From Nibrella viscosa (GTDB taxonomy: Bacteria; Bacteroidota; Bacteroidia; Cytophagales; Spirosomataceae), in the NCBI RefSeq assembly GCF_039541875.1, contig NZ_BAABHB010000002.1:186001-250000 (forward strand): a stretch of 64,000 nucleotides of DNA. Reading direction: 5' to 3'. A program made the translations under genes and the position numbers. The notes below the pieces were generated by a model. The model was not told the origin of the DNA. It worked only from the letters and a program-made list of their open reading frames with translations, and made no database searches. Positions within the stretch are counted from its first letter, which is position 1. Every line of letters begins with the position of its first letter. Shown here in pieces: positions 1-9,259 of the stretch.

Positions 1-35
1 ACAGAACCCAGGTTATTAATTCAGCTATAAAAACA

Positions 36-74
36 AAAGGGGGTGAACAACAAAATGTTCGACCCCCTTTTTTT
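36..74 (+). terminator. Intrinsic terminator of a gene left of the window
   Basis: A GGGGGT/ACCCCC stem (39-44 with 62-67) is extended by GAAC/GTTC (45-48 with 57-60, one bulged G) and followed by seven T residues at 68-74. This is a classical rho-independent terminator on the + strand, so a + strand gene probably ends just left of the window. Confidence 0.75.
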
Positions 75-159
75 ATGGTAAGTGTTGTAGAAAACGCTAA
101 AATTTTAGAAGCCCATGTTTAAAAATAAACGTATATACATTAAATTATGGTTAAATCTA

Positions 160-167
160 TAGATTTG
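160..167 (+). promoter_or_regulatory. Candidate Bacteroidota -7 promoter element for the first susC
   Basis: TAGATTTG fits the Bacteroidota -7 consensus TAnnTTTG and lies 28 bases before the susC ATG, in an AT-rich spacer after the upstream terminator. A convincing -33 TTG box is not visible, so this rests on the -7 match and its position only. Confidence 0.35.
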
Positions 168-195
168 TGCTTTAAATCAAACTAACTATTTACCT

Positions 196-3174
196 ATGAG
201 GAGATTTGTACTTCTATTTATGGGCGTATTGGCAGTGCTGGTGCAGACTGCCCTGGCTCAGGACCGCCGGGTGACAGGCAGGGTCACCAGCAGCGAAGAT
301 GGGGGGGCTTTACCGGGCGTAAACATCCAGCTTAAAGGCACCAACCGCGGTACCCAAACGGATGCCAACGGTAATTACGCTATTAACCTGCCGGCCGCCG
401 GCGGCACGCTGGTTTTTAGTTTTGTCGGACTAGCCCGGCAGGAGGTCGTTGTGGCAGGGCAATCCATCATCAACGTAGCCTTACGGTCAGATGCCTCTCA
501 ACTGAGTGAAGTGGTTGTAACAGGCTATGGCCAGAACAACCGTCGTGAGTTTGCGGGCTCCGTGGCCAGCATTCCGCCGGTCCGGATTAAAGATCAGCCC
601 ATTGCCTCGCTCGACCAGCTTCTGCAGGGTCAGGCTCCGGGTGTGCTGGTAATTGCCAATAGTGGCCAGCCAGGTTCGGCGGCTTCGATCCGGGTGCGGG
701 GCTCGGGCTCGGTAAACGGCAGCAATACTCCGCTTTATATTGTGGATGGCATTCAGATTGAGGCTGCGGCTTTCCAGACGATCAACCCGCAGGATATCGA
801 AACCATTTCGGTGCTGAAAGATGCCGAAGCAACGTCGATTTACGGGTCGCGCGGGGCCAATGGGGTAGTGGTTATCCAGACCCGGCGCGGAAAGGCCGGA
901 AAAACCCGAATCAGCTACGATGGGCAGTATGGTCAGTCCTATTTTCCGCGAAGCCGCCTGGAGTTGATGAACAGCAACGAGAAAATCAATTATGAACTAC
1001 GCCGGGGCGGTACCGACCTGGAACGACTTTCGGCTGCCGACATCACCCAGCTGCGATCCATTGATACCGACTGGCAGAAAGAGATTTTCCAGATTGGCCG
1101 CACCCAGCAGCATCAGTTAAGCGCTACTGGCGGAAACGAGAGCGTGCTGTTCTACCTATCGGGTAACCTTTTCTCGCAAACCGGCACGGTCAAAGGAACC
1201 GACCTCAACCGCTACACCGGCCGCATCAACCTGGAGTCGAACAGCGGGCCGTTGCGGTTTGGCCTGAACTCAACAGTAGGTTATTCGATACAGAATTTCC
1301 AGACCGAAGCCAATACGGGTATTGCCTCACCGCTGAACGCCATTCGCTGGGCCAACCCGTACGAGAAACCGTATAACGCCGACGGGTCATACACGCAATT
1401 GCGTTCGGGCCAGCCTAACCCGGTGCGGGAACTGAACGAAACCAGCCGCCAGTTTAACGAACTGAAAACCGTAGCCGCAGCTTTTGCCGAGTACGATCTG
1501 CCTTTCCTGAAGGGTTTATCGCTGCGCACCAACTGGGGTGTCGACTACAGCAACCAGGAGCAGACCATCTACAACAGCCGCTTTGGGCAGGCCGGTACAG
1601 CCTCGGCCGTTAAGGGCCGGCAGGGCCGTCTGGCGCGGGATTTCTACAAATCTACCCGCTTCACTGGTACCACCTCCCTCAATTACAGCAACACCTTCGG
1701 CGATCATTCGGTCCGTGTTGGCCTGTACAGCGAACTGGTCCGGCTTAAATACGGTACCTTCGGGTTTACCGGTTACGGCCTGAGTGGGATTCTGCAAAAC
1801 GAAGCGGGTATCACCCAGAACAACGCCAACCAGATTCCCGATACGCGGGGCGATGGTATCAGCAACGCGCTGCTGTCTTATTTCACTACGGCTACGTATG
1901 GCTTTAAAAACCGGTACTTTATCAACCTGAACGCCCGGCGCGACGGTTCATCGCGGTTCGGTTCGGCCTACCGCTACGCCAACTTCGGTTCGGTCGGAGC
2001 CAGTTGGGTAATTACCGACGAGCCGTTTATGCGGGAGCTTACGACCGGTGTTCTGAACAGTCTGCGCCTGAAAGCCAGCTACGGCTCGGTGGGTAATCAG
2101 GAGGGGATCGGCAGCTTTGCCTCACTGGCCATTTTCCAGGCAAGGGGCGCACGTACCAGCCAGACCATTTCTTCCTACGACGGCAACTCGACGGTTATCC
2201 TGACGCAACTGGAAAACCCGGAGCTGCGCTGGGAGCAGAAAAATACCTTTAACGTGGGTGTCGAGTTCGGCCTGTTCAACCGGCGCATTACCGGTGGGGT
2301 TGAGGTGTATAATTCGATCACCAAAAACCTGTTCCTGAACGATCAGCTTTCACGCACCACAGGCTTTAACTCCATCAACCGCAACATCGGTGAACTCCAG
2401 AACCGGGGTATCGAAATAGGCCTGAACACCATTAACGTACAGACTGGCGACTTCAGCTGGGAGACTAACATCAACTTTACCCTGAATCGCAACAAGATTC
2501 TGAAGCTGACCCCCACCACGCCCGAACGCGGTAATATTGCGGGTAATACCATCAACCGCATTGGGTATCCCATCAACAGCAACTGGCTGGTGGAGTATGC
2601 CGGCGTTGATCCGCAGACCGGTGCGCAGCAGTTTCGCAAGCCCAGTGGAGAGATTACCACTACCTACGACCCGAACGACGCCCAGATCTTTGGTCCCCGC
2701 GAAGCGCCTTATTTTGGTGGCTTTACCAACACCCTGCGTTTTAAGGGTGTCGAATTGTCGGCCCTGTTTACCTACGCCTTCGGTAACTACATCTACAACA
2801 ACGACCGGTCCAACGTAGAGATTCCTGATTATTACGCCGACAACGTGTCGCGGGCCTTGCTGCGTGAGTGGCAGAAACCCGGCGACATCACCGACATTCC
2901 GAACCCGAATCTGCCCCACCAGACAGCCATTACGCACTTTCTGGAGAAAGGCGACTTTATGCGCCTGCGTAACGTGACGCTGTCGTACAACCTGCCATCG
3001 GAACTGATGCGCCGGGCCAAAATGGCCTCGGCCCGGTTGTTCTTCCAGGGACAGAACGTGCTGACGTTTACCAACTTCCTGGGCTTCGATCCGGAAATTA
3101 CGGGTGGTCAGTTGACCGGTGCCCAATATCCGGCCCTGCGGACATTCACGGTTGGTGTGGGCATCGGATTTTAA
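196..3174 (+). CDS. SusC/RagA-family TonB-linked outer membrane protein (pair 1)
   Basis: Large outer-membrane beta-barrel that imports oligomeric nutrients with TonB energy and a SusD lid lipoprotein. The 992-residue product starts with a signal peptide (cut near residue 21, ALA-Q). A carboxypeptidase-D-like regulatory domain follows (about 25-110, GRVTS...GVNIQLKGT...TDANGNY), then a plug domain with the SusC signature SIYGSRGANGVVVIQT near residue 215-230, then a long barrel ending in GVGIGF. The stop codon overlaps the next ATG (TAATG), so the SusD gene is translationally coupled. The substrate cannot be read from sequence; RagA, which takes up peptides, is a family member. Length is typical. 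Confidence 0.95.
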   Translation: MRRFVLLFMGVLAVLVQTALAQDRRVTGRVTSSEDGGALPGVNIQLKGTNRGTQTDANGNYAINLPAAGGTLVFSFVGLARQEVVVAGQSIINVALRSDASQLSEVVVTGYGQNNRREFAGSVASIPPVRIKDQPIASLDQLLQGQAPGVLVIANSGQPGSAASIRVRGSGSVNGSNTPLYIVDGIQIEAAAFQTINPQDIETISVLKDAEATSIYGSRGANGVVVIQTRRGKAGKTRISYDGQYGQSYFPRSRLELMNSNEKINYELRRGGTDLERLSAADITQLRSIDTDWQKEIFQIGRTQQHQLSATGGNESVLFYLSGNLFSQTGTVKGTDLNRYTGRINLESNSGPLRFGLNSTVGYSIQNFQTEANTGIASPLNAIRWANPYEKPYNADGSYTQLRSGQPNPVRELNETSRQFNELKTVAAAFAEYDLPFLKGLSLRTNWGVDYSNQEQTIYNSRFGQAGTASAVKGRQGRLARDFYKSTRFTGTTSLNYSNTFGDHSVRVGLYSELVRLKYGTFGFTGYGLSGILQNEAGITQNNANQIPDTRGDGISNALLSYFTTATYGFKNRYFINLNARRDGSSRFGSAYRYANFGSVGASWVITDEPFMRELTTGVLNSLRLKASYGSVGNQEGIGSFASLAIFQARGARTSQTISSYDGNSTVILTQLENPELRWEQKNTFNVGVEFGLFNRRITGGVEVYNSITKNLFLNDQLSRTTGFNSINRNIGELQNRGIEIGLNTINVQTGDFSWETNINFTLNRNKILKLTPTTPERGNIAGNTINRIGYPINSNWLVEYAGVDPQTGAQQFRKPSGEITTTYDPNDAQIFGPREAPYFGGFTNTLRFKGVELSALFTYAFGNYIYNNDRSNVEIPDYYADNVSRALLREWQKPGDITDIPNPNLPHQTAITHFLEKGDFMRLRNVTLSYNLPSELMRRAKMASARLFFQGQNVLTFTNFLGFDPEITGGQLTGAQYPALRTFTVGVGIGF

Positions 3175-3194
3175 TGTTAACCATCGAACGTATC

Positions 3195-4616
3195 ATGAAA
3201 AAATTATATGCTTTACTGCTGGGCGGAGGATTGCTGGTAAGCTCTTCGTGCAGTGACTTTATCGATCTGACCCCCACTCACTCACTCAGCAGCACGACCG
3301 TATTCGGCAAGCTGGATGATTTTGAGCCGGTGCTGAACGGCACCTATGCCTCCATGCGTGACCTGTACGCCTACGGGCTTTTCCAGTCGGTCATGCCCGA
3401 TATGATGGCTGACAATACGCTGGAAACCACCGAATCGCTGGTCAACTACAAGGCCGTTACCGACTGGACGTATGCCGCCGACCAGCTTCGGGTGGCGGAG
3501 GTCTGGCGGTTCTCCTACCTGATGATCAATGACGCGAACCTGATTCTGCAGAACATCACGCAGTTTGAATCGACGAACCCGCAACGGGCGAACCGGTTCA
3601 AGGGCCAGGCGCTGGCTATTCGCGGTCTGATGCATTTTAACCTGCTGCGGTATTACGCACCTAACTTCGACCGGAACTCCACCGCGCCTGGTATTCCCAT
3701 CAAGACCACGCCGGTGATTGAACTGCCCGGCCGCGCTACGGTGAAAGAAGTGTATGACCAGATTTACAAAGACCTGGAAGCCGCGCTGCCGCTCCTGAAC
3801 GATGTCGATGCCGCCATCAACACCAACACCCGGCGCAGCCGCATTGATGCCGCCACGGTGAACGCCATACTGGCGCGGGTGGCGCTCTACGCCAAAGAAT
3901 ACGACCGGGCTATCACCTTTGCCACAGCGGCCATTACGGCCCGTCCGCTGGCGAGCCGCGCCAGCTTCCCCGGTATCTGGACCGATGCCAATGCCGACGA
4001 GGTACTTTTCTCGATCCAGTTCAACCCCGGCGAGGGCGGGCCGGCGCTCGACGTCTGGTCGCCGGCCACTAACCGGGCTCAGTTTGATCCCTCGGCCGAA
4101 CTACTGAGCCTGTACGATGCGGCTAAAGATGTACGCTACACTTCGTATTTCACCCCTGGTGCCAGTGTGCCGGGTTCGGTAAACCGGGCTACCCGCGTGG
4201 TATCGACCAAGTACCAGGGCAAGGGTACCGCCCGCGACGGTGCGGTAAACTTCAAGGCGTTCCGGACCGGCGAGATGTACCTGATCCGGGCGGAAGCCCG
4301 CGCCCTCAGCAACCGGGCCACCGAAGCCCTGGCCGATCTGAATACCCTTCGGGCTGCCCGAATTGCCGATTTTACGCCCCGTACCGAAACCGGTCAGGCG
4401 CTGCTGGATGCCATTGCTACCGAACGCCGGAAAGAACTCTGGCTGGAGGGTCATCGCTGGTTTGACCTCAAGCGGACCACGCGGGTGGTGCAGCGGGTAA
4501 GTTGCCGGGCTGGTGTCGTATGTAACCTGCCCGCCAGCAGTCCCAAATGGGCCTGGCCGATTCCGCAGAACGAGCGGCTGGCAAACCCCAACATTGCGCA
4601 GAATGAAGGCTATTGA
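3195..4616 (+). CDS. SusD/RagB-family nutrient-binding lipoprotein (pair 1)
   Basis: Surface lipoprotein that closes the SusC barrel and captures ligand. The preferred start is the ATG at 3195, giving MKKLYALLLGG... and the lipobox VSSSC near residue 20. An in-frame ATG at 3174 overlapping the susC stop would add seven residues in front of the signal peptide. The C-terminal half has the usual SusD segments EMYLIRAEARA and ERRKELWLEGHRWFDLKR, the latter followed by the characteristic WPIPQNE...NPNIAQNEGY ending. It forms a two-gene unit with the preceding SusC. Confidence 0.93.
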   Translation: MKKLYALLLGGGLLVSSSCSDFIDLTPTHSLSSTTVFGKLDDFEPVLNGTYASMRDLYAYGLFQSVMPDMMADNTLETTESLVNYKAVTDWTYAADQLRVAEVWRFSYLMINDANLILQNITQFESTNPQRANRFKGQALAIRGLMHFNLLRYYAPNFDRNSTAPGIPIKTTPVIELPGRATVKEVYDQIYKDLEAALPLLNDVDAAINTNTRRSRIDAATVNAILARVALYAKEYDRAITFATAAITARPLASRASFPGIWTDANADEVLFSIQFNPGEGGPALDVWSPATNRAQFDPSAELLSLYDAAKDVRYTSYFTPGASVPGSVNRATRVVSTKYQGKGTARDGAVNFKAFRTGEMYLIRAEARALSNRATEALADLNTLRAARIADFTPRTETGQALLDAIATERRKELWLEGHRWFDLKRTTRVVQRVSCRAGVVCNLPASSPKWAWPIPQNERLANPNIAQNEGY

Positions 4617-4628
4617 TTTAATATACCT

Positions 4629-4656
4629 GTAGAGACGCAAAATTTTGCGTCTCTAC
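4629..4656. repeat. 28-bp perfect palindrome between the two susCD pairs
   Basis: GTAGAGACGCAAAA is followed directly by its exact reverse complement, giving a 28-bp perfect palindrome with no loop, 13 bases after the stop of the first susD. It can fold into a hairpin in RNA or a cruciform in DNA. There is no T tract, so it is not a typical terminator by itself. Its form suggests a dispersed intergenic palindrome family. Confidence 0.8.
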
Positions 4657-4669
4657 GGCGTATTACCCC

Positions 4670-4704
4670 AACGGGCACCTGAGGTAAAAAATCGGGTGCC
4701 CGTT
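4670..4704 (+). terminator. Hairpin, probable terminator after the first susCD pair
   Basis: AACGGGCACC (4670-4679) pairs perfectly with GGTGCCCGTT (4695-4704) across a 15-base A-rich loop. The T run after the stem is short. It lies between the first SusD gene and the second SusC gene and probably separates the two transcripts, together with the palindrome just upstream. Confidence 0.5.
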
Positions 4705-4828
4705 GTATATGATTTGAGGTGGTTTTTTTCGTTTAATACGTACTAAACTAAGTTTATTTCGGAGAATGCGGTATTTTCCGATTTTAATAGCATTCTTTAC
4801 CAGATTACCTACTACTTGAGAGGCTTGC

Positions 4829-7800
4829 ATGAACAACTATTACCCAAGAATTCTACTTCTGGTTTTTCTGCTGATACTCCCCGGTCTGCTGTTGGCGCAG
4901 GGCCGACGCATTTCCGGCCGCGTTACGTCGGCGCAGGACAACAGCACCCTGCCGGGCGTAAACGTGGTCGTGCGCGGCTCAACGCAGGGGGTTAGCACCG
5001 ATGCTAACGGAAACTACAGCATTACCGTGCCCGGCGACAATACCGTGCTGCTTTTTTCCTCTATCGGCCTGGTTACGCAGGAGGTGACCGTCGGCAACCG
5101 CAGTATCATTAATGTGCAGATGCAGGAGGCCGTCAATGAACTTGCCCAGGTAGTCGTCACCGGCTATAACACCACCCAGAAAAAAGATATCACCGGCTCC
5201 ATTGCGTCTGTCAGCAGCGAGCGGTTCAAAGAAATTCCCGTGGCCAGCTTCGATCAGGCCCTGCAGGGGCAGGCGGCCGGCGTGCAGGTCACCCAGTCGT
5301 CCGGCACACCGGGCGGGGGTATTTCGGTTCGGGTGCGGGGGAGCACGTCTATTTCGGCCAGCAACCGACCGCTGTTTATCGTGGATGGGGTGCCGGTGGA
5401 GGATGGGGCTTTAACCTCCATCGGCTACGGCGGACAGAATGACAACGCCTTCTCGCTGCTCAACCCGAACGATATTGAGTCTATGCAGATCCTGAAAGAT
5501 GCCTCGGCCAAAGCGATCTACGGCTCGCGGGCGGCCAACGGCGTAGTGCTGATTACCACCAAACGGGGTAAGCTCAACCAGCCTACCACCTTTACCGCCG
5601 AGGTACAGCGCGGCCTGACGGAGGTAGTTCGGCGCCCCGATCTGCTCAACTCCAGCGAACTGCTCGAACTACAGCGCGAAGCGGTGATCAATGCCGGTCA
5701 GAATCCGGATAAACTCGGCCTGATTAAAGGCGTAACGGATGGAGTCAACACCAACTGGCTGGACATGGTCCTGCGCCGGGGGGTGTATCAGCAATACCAG
5801 CTTTCGTCGACGGGCGGTAATGACCGCACCCGCTTTTACGTGAGCGGTAACTACCGCGATGAAGAAGGCGTTCAGCTCAACAGCCGGTTTACGCGCATGA
5901 GCGGTACGTTTTCGTTCGATACCAAAGCTACCCAGCGTCTTTCGTTTGGGACCAACATGACCGTCTCGCGGGGTAAAAACTACCGGGTGGCCAGTGATAA
6001 CGCGCTTAACGGCGTTTACTCCGGAGCTATCAACAGCCTGCCCTACAACTCGCCCTACGATGAGTTCGGCCGCTTATACGTGCCCGGCAACCCTAACTAC
6101 CAGGGTTTTCCGAACTTCAACCCGGTGGCCGAAGCCCTGATGCCGCGCCAGCAGACCATCTCGGTAAAAATGCTGGGTGGTATCTACGGCGAATACGAAC
6201 TGATCGAAAATCTGCGGTTCCGGTCCAAGGCCAGCATCGACTACAATAGCATCATCGACGATAATTATTACCCAACCTCAACGGCAGTGGGTGGCTTCAG
6301 TGAATCGGTCGGCCGGCGGGGCTTAGGCGTCTTTACCTCCTCGTGGGCGGCTACGTTTATCAATACCAACACCTTAACGTACAATACCATTCTGGCGGGT
6401 AAACACCGGATCAACGCGCTGGCGGGAGTAGAGGTGATTCAGCGGACCGACCGGGGCGGCTTTTCACAGGGCCGGATTTTTCCCAGTGATGACTTTACCT
6501 ATATCGGCTCGGCGGGGGTGGTCGATGCCGGTAACTCCTACCTGGCCAACAGCGGTTTGCTGTCGGGATTCACGGAGGTACGGTACGACTATAATGAGAA
6601 GTACCTGCTGACGACCACCGCCCGGTATGATGGTTCCTCGCGGTTTGGCCGGTCACGCCAGTTTGGTTTCTTCCCGTCGGCATCGGTAGCCTGGCGGCTT
6701 TCCAGCGAGAAGTTTATGGAGCGGTTCCGCTTCCTGACCGACCTGAAACTGCGGGCCAGCTTCGGCTATACCGGTAACGAGCGCATTGGTAACTTCCAGT
6801 TTCTGGGCCGCTGGGGCGCTACCACTTACAGCGGAGCATCCGGCTTAGGGCCCTCAGCGCTCGCCAACCCGAACCTTCAGTGGGAGCGCACCCGCGAAGC
6901 CAATATCGGGCTGGACCTGTCGGTCTTTAACGGCCGGCTGAGCCTCACGGCTGACGCTTACAGTAACCTGACCGACAACCTCCTGTTTGCTCAGCCTATT
7001 CCGCTCACGACTGGCTTCGGGGCCGTACAGGGGAACATTGGTAAAGTGGCCAACAGGGGAGTAGAGCTGACTATATCCTCCGTCAATATCGATAACGGAA
7101 AAGTGCGCTGGAATACCGACCTGAACATCTCACGTAATCTTAACAAAGTAGTTGAGCTGGCCAGTACCGAGCCGCTGTACCGGGGCTACCAGGCCGATGG
7201 GGCTTCGGCCACCAACATCATTGTGCCGGGTCAGCCGCTGGGTACGTTCTGGGGATTGAAGTTCCTCGGCGTTGATCCGGCAACAGGCAACGCTATTTAC
7301 GACGATGTTAACGGCGACGGACGCATTACGCCGGATGATGCCCAGATTCTCGGCAATGCCCAACCCAAGCTGTATGGTGGCCTGACCAACAAAGTCAGCT
7401 ACCGGGGCTTCGACCTGAGTGTGTTCTTCCAGTTCTCGTACGGCAACCGCGTGCTGAACTTTACCAAGACCAGCCTGGTCAATACCGGATCCTCTATATC
7501 ATTCAACCAGGGACGGGAAGCGCTGAAACGCTGGCAGAAACCCGGCGATATTACCAGTGTGCCGCGTTACGAGTTCGAAAACACATACAACAACTTCCAC
7601 AGCAGCCGTTTTATCGAAGACGGCTCGTACCTGCGGCTGAAAAACGTCAGCCTGGGTTACAACATCGCCAAACGGTGGGTAAACCGGATTAAGCTGACCA
7701 ACGCCCGTGTATTTGTGGCCGGCACCAATATCTGGACGTTAACCCGCTATACGGGCCCGGACCCGGAGGTAAGTACACTGGATGGCTCTACCTCCGCTCA

Positions 7801-7867
7801 GGGTATTGATTTCTTCACGTTGCCCCAGGTCAAATATCTTCAGGGTGGGGTTACGGTAACTTTTTAA
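4829..7867 (+). CDS. SusC/RagA-family TonB-linked outer membrane protein (pair 2)
   Basis: A second SusC-type importer of 1012 residues, paralogous to the first. It has a signal peptide ending near residue 23 (LLA-Q), a carboxypeptidase-D-like regulatory domain (about 26-115), a plug domain carrying DGVPVEDGAL and KAIYGSRAANGVVLITT, and a barrel ending in LQGGVTVTF. The ATG at 4829 gives a clean signal peptide. A 212-base spacer with two hairpins separates it from pair 1, so it probably has its own promoter although no clear -7 box stands out. The following SusD gene begins ten bases after the stop. Confidence 0.95.
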   Translation: MNNYYPRILLLVFLLILPGLLLAQGRRISGRVTSAQDNSTLPGVNVVVRGSTQGVSTDANGNYSITVPGDNTVLLFSSIGLVTQEVTVGNRSIINVQMQEAVNELAQVVVTGYNTTQKKDITGSIASVSSERFKEIPVASFDQALQGQAAGVQVTQSSGTPGGGISVRVRGSTSISASNRPLFIVDGVPVEDGALTSIGYGGQNDNAFSLLNPNDIESMQILKDASAKAIYGSRAANGVVLITTKRGKLNQPTTFTAEVQRGLTEVVRRPDLLNSSELLELQREAVINAGQNPDKLGLIKGVTDGVNTNWLDMVLRRGVYQQYQLSSTGGNDRTRFYVSGNYRDEEGVQLNSRFTRMSGTFSFDTKATQRLSFGTNMTVSRGKNYRVASDNALNGVYSGAINSLPYNSPYDEFGRLYVPGNPNYQGFPNFNPVAEALMPRQQTISVKMLGGIYGEYELIENLRFRSKASIDYNSIIDDNYYPTSTAVGGFSESVGRRGLGVFTSSWAATFINTNTLTYNTILAGKHRINALAGVEVIQRTDRGGFSQGRIFPSDDFTYIGSAGVVDAGNSYLANSGLLSGFTEVRYDYNEKYLLTTTARYDGSSRFGRSRQFGFFPSASVAWRLSSEKFMERFRFLTDLKLRASFGYTGNERIGNFQFLGRWGATTYSGASGLGPSALANPNLQWERTREANIGLDLSVFNGRLSLTADAYSNLTDNLLFAQPIPLTTGFGAVQGNIGKVANRGVELTISSVNIDNGKVRWNTDLNISRNLNKVVELASTEPLYRGYQADGASATNIIVPGQPLGTFWGLKFLGVDPATGNAIYDDVNGDGRITPDDAQILGNAQPKLYGGLTNKVSYRGFDLSVFFQFSYGNRVLNFTKTSLVNTGSSISFNQGREALKRWQKPGDITSVPRYEFENTYNNFHSSRFIEDGSYLRLKNVSLGYNIAKRWVNRIKLTNARVFVAGTNIWTLTRYTGPDPEVSTLDGSTSAQGIDFFTLPQVKYLQGGVTVTF

Positions 7868-7876
7868 ACGCTACGC

Positions 7877-9223
7877 ATGAAACGGTATTCACTTTATATT
7901 CTGCTGATGCTTCTGTCGGTAACGGCCTGTAAAGAGGTGCTGGAACCGACCCCTTACGATATCCGGATTGATGAACTGGCGCTGAAGCGGGCCGACGATG
8001 TGCCCTCCGTGCGGATTGGCCTCTACAGTGCGTTCCGGGGCATAGCCGCGTCTCTCGTTATTGCCGGTGATTTTACGGCCGATATGATCCAGCACAACGG
8101 TACGTTTTCGGATTACCGCGAGCTGGGTACCAAGCAGATCACCTCGACCAACGGCGTAGTCGGAGGGCTGTGGGGCTCTATCTACCGTACCGCCTACGTG
8201 GCCAATTTTATTCTGGAGCGCCTGCCGCAGGTAACGGGTGTATCCGAAGCGAACCGCAAGCAGGTTACCGCCGAAGCTAAGTTTCTGCGGGCACTGGCCT
8301 ACTTTTACGGTGCCTATACTTACGGCGATATTCCGCTGGTGACTACTACCGATCAGGCTGCTAACAGCAACATACCGCGTACGCCGAAGGCGCAGGTGCT
8401 GGCCGCCGTACTGGCCGATTACCAGGCCGCGCTGCCCGACCTGCCCGTCCGGCCATCGGGAGGAGTCGCTTATGTGTCGAAGCAAACCGTATATGCGGCC
8501 ATGGCCCGGTATTATCTCTACCAGAAAAACTGGCAGCAGGCCGAAACCAACGCATCGCTGGTGATCAGCTCGGGTCAGTTTACGCTGCCCGCCGATTTTG
8601 AAACCGTGGTGCTGCGGAATTTCACCAGTGAATCTATTTTTGAAGTTGGGTATACCATCAACGACGATGCCGGTACGCTGACCAACCTGTTTGTGACCCG
8701 GCGCGAGGTAATTCCCTCCAACCAGGTAGTGGCGGCTTTGGTCTCGAACGAGGCCGGTACGCGGGTGGCAACCATAACGTTCAACGCCCAGCAGCAGCGG
8801 GGTAACGACAACGGCTGGACCGTTCGCAAGTACGGTACGGCGCTGGAAGATAACGCCAACCTGGTCATTTTCCGGCTGGCCGAGATGTACCTGATCCGGG
8901 CCGAAGCCCGCGCCCAGCTCGGCCGGCTTACCGGTGTAAACGGGGCTATTGCCGACATCAACGTGCTGCGCACCCGCGCCAAAGCGCCGACCATCACCAC
9001 CGGCAGCCAGTCGGACATTCTGCTGGCTATTGAGCGGGAGCGGGTATATGAGCTGGCGTTTGAAGGGCACCGCTGGTACGATCTGGTCCGTACGGGCCGG
9101 GCGCAGGCGGTTATGTCGGCGTTTTCGCCCAACTGGAACAACCGCTACGAACTCTGGCCTATTCCGCAGAGTGAAACGCAGCGCAATCCGGCCCTGCGGG
9201 GCGCTCAGAACCCGGGGTATTAA
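7877..9223 (+). CDS. SusD/RagB-family nutrient-binding lipoprotein (pair 2)
   Basis: Lid and ligand-binding partner of the second SusC. Residues 1-18 form a lipoprotein signal with lipobox SVTAC. SusD landmarks are visible: EMYLIRAEARAQLGR, a C-terminal ERERVYELAFEGHRWYDLVR, and the WPIPQSE...NPALRGAQNPGY ending. At 448 residues it is of normal size. It heads a run of closely spaced + strand genes (spacings 32, 24 and 70 bases) that includes two lipoproteins and a secreted protease, suggesting a single operon. Confidence 0.93.
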   Translation: MKRYSLYILLMLLSVTACKEVLEPTPYDIRIDELALKRADDVPSVRIGLYSAFRGIAASLVIAGDFTADMIQHNGTFSDYRELGTKQITSTNGVVGGLWGSIYRTAYVANFILERLPQVTGVSEANRKQVTAEAKFLRALAYFYGAYTYGDIPLVTTTDQAANSNIPRTPKAQVLAAVLADYQAALPDLPVRPSGGVAYVSKQTVYAAMARYYLYQKNWQQAETNASLVISSGQFTLPADFETVVLRNFTSESIFEVGYTINDDAGTLTNLFVTRREVIPSNQVVAALVSNEAGTRVATITFNAQQQRGNDNGWTVRKYGTALEDNANLVIFRLAEMYLIRAEARAQLGRLTGVNGAIADINVLRTRAKAPTITTGSQSDILLAIERERVYELAFEGHRWYDLVRTGRAQAVMSAFSPNWNNRYELWPIPQSETQRNPALRGAQNPGY

Positions 9224-9239
9224 TGGAATGATGACTGAT

Positions 9240-9259
9240 TAATGATGAATGAAGAATGA
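9240..9259 (+). repeat. Copy of a 20-nt dispersed repeat overlapping a start codon
   Basis: TAATGATGAATGAAGAATGA differs at one of 20 positions from the repeat cores at 49404-49423 and 49855-49874. It lies 17 bases after the SusD stop and contains the ATG of the next gene (9256). It is the only copy in the window without an obvious partner in inverted orientation. Confidence 0.6.

Noticed and set aside
2350..3126. 258-codon open frame antisense to the first susC
   Set aside because: It mirrors strongly coding, GC-rich DNA on the other strand; no domain or start context. The same applies to the large antisense frames at 7889-9070, 13269-14297, 25701-27281, 27765-28781, 39122-40183 and 53922-54911.
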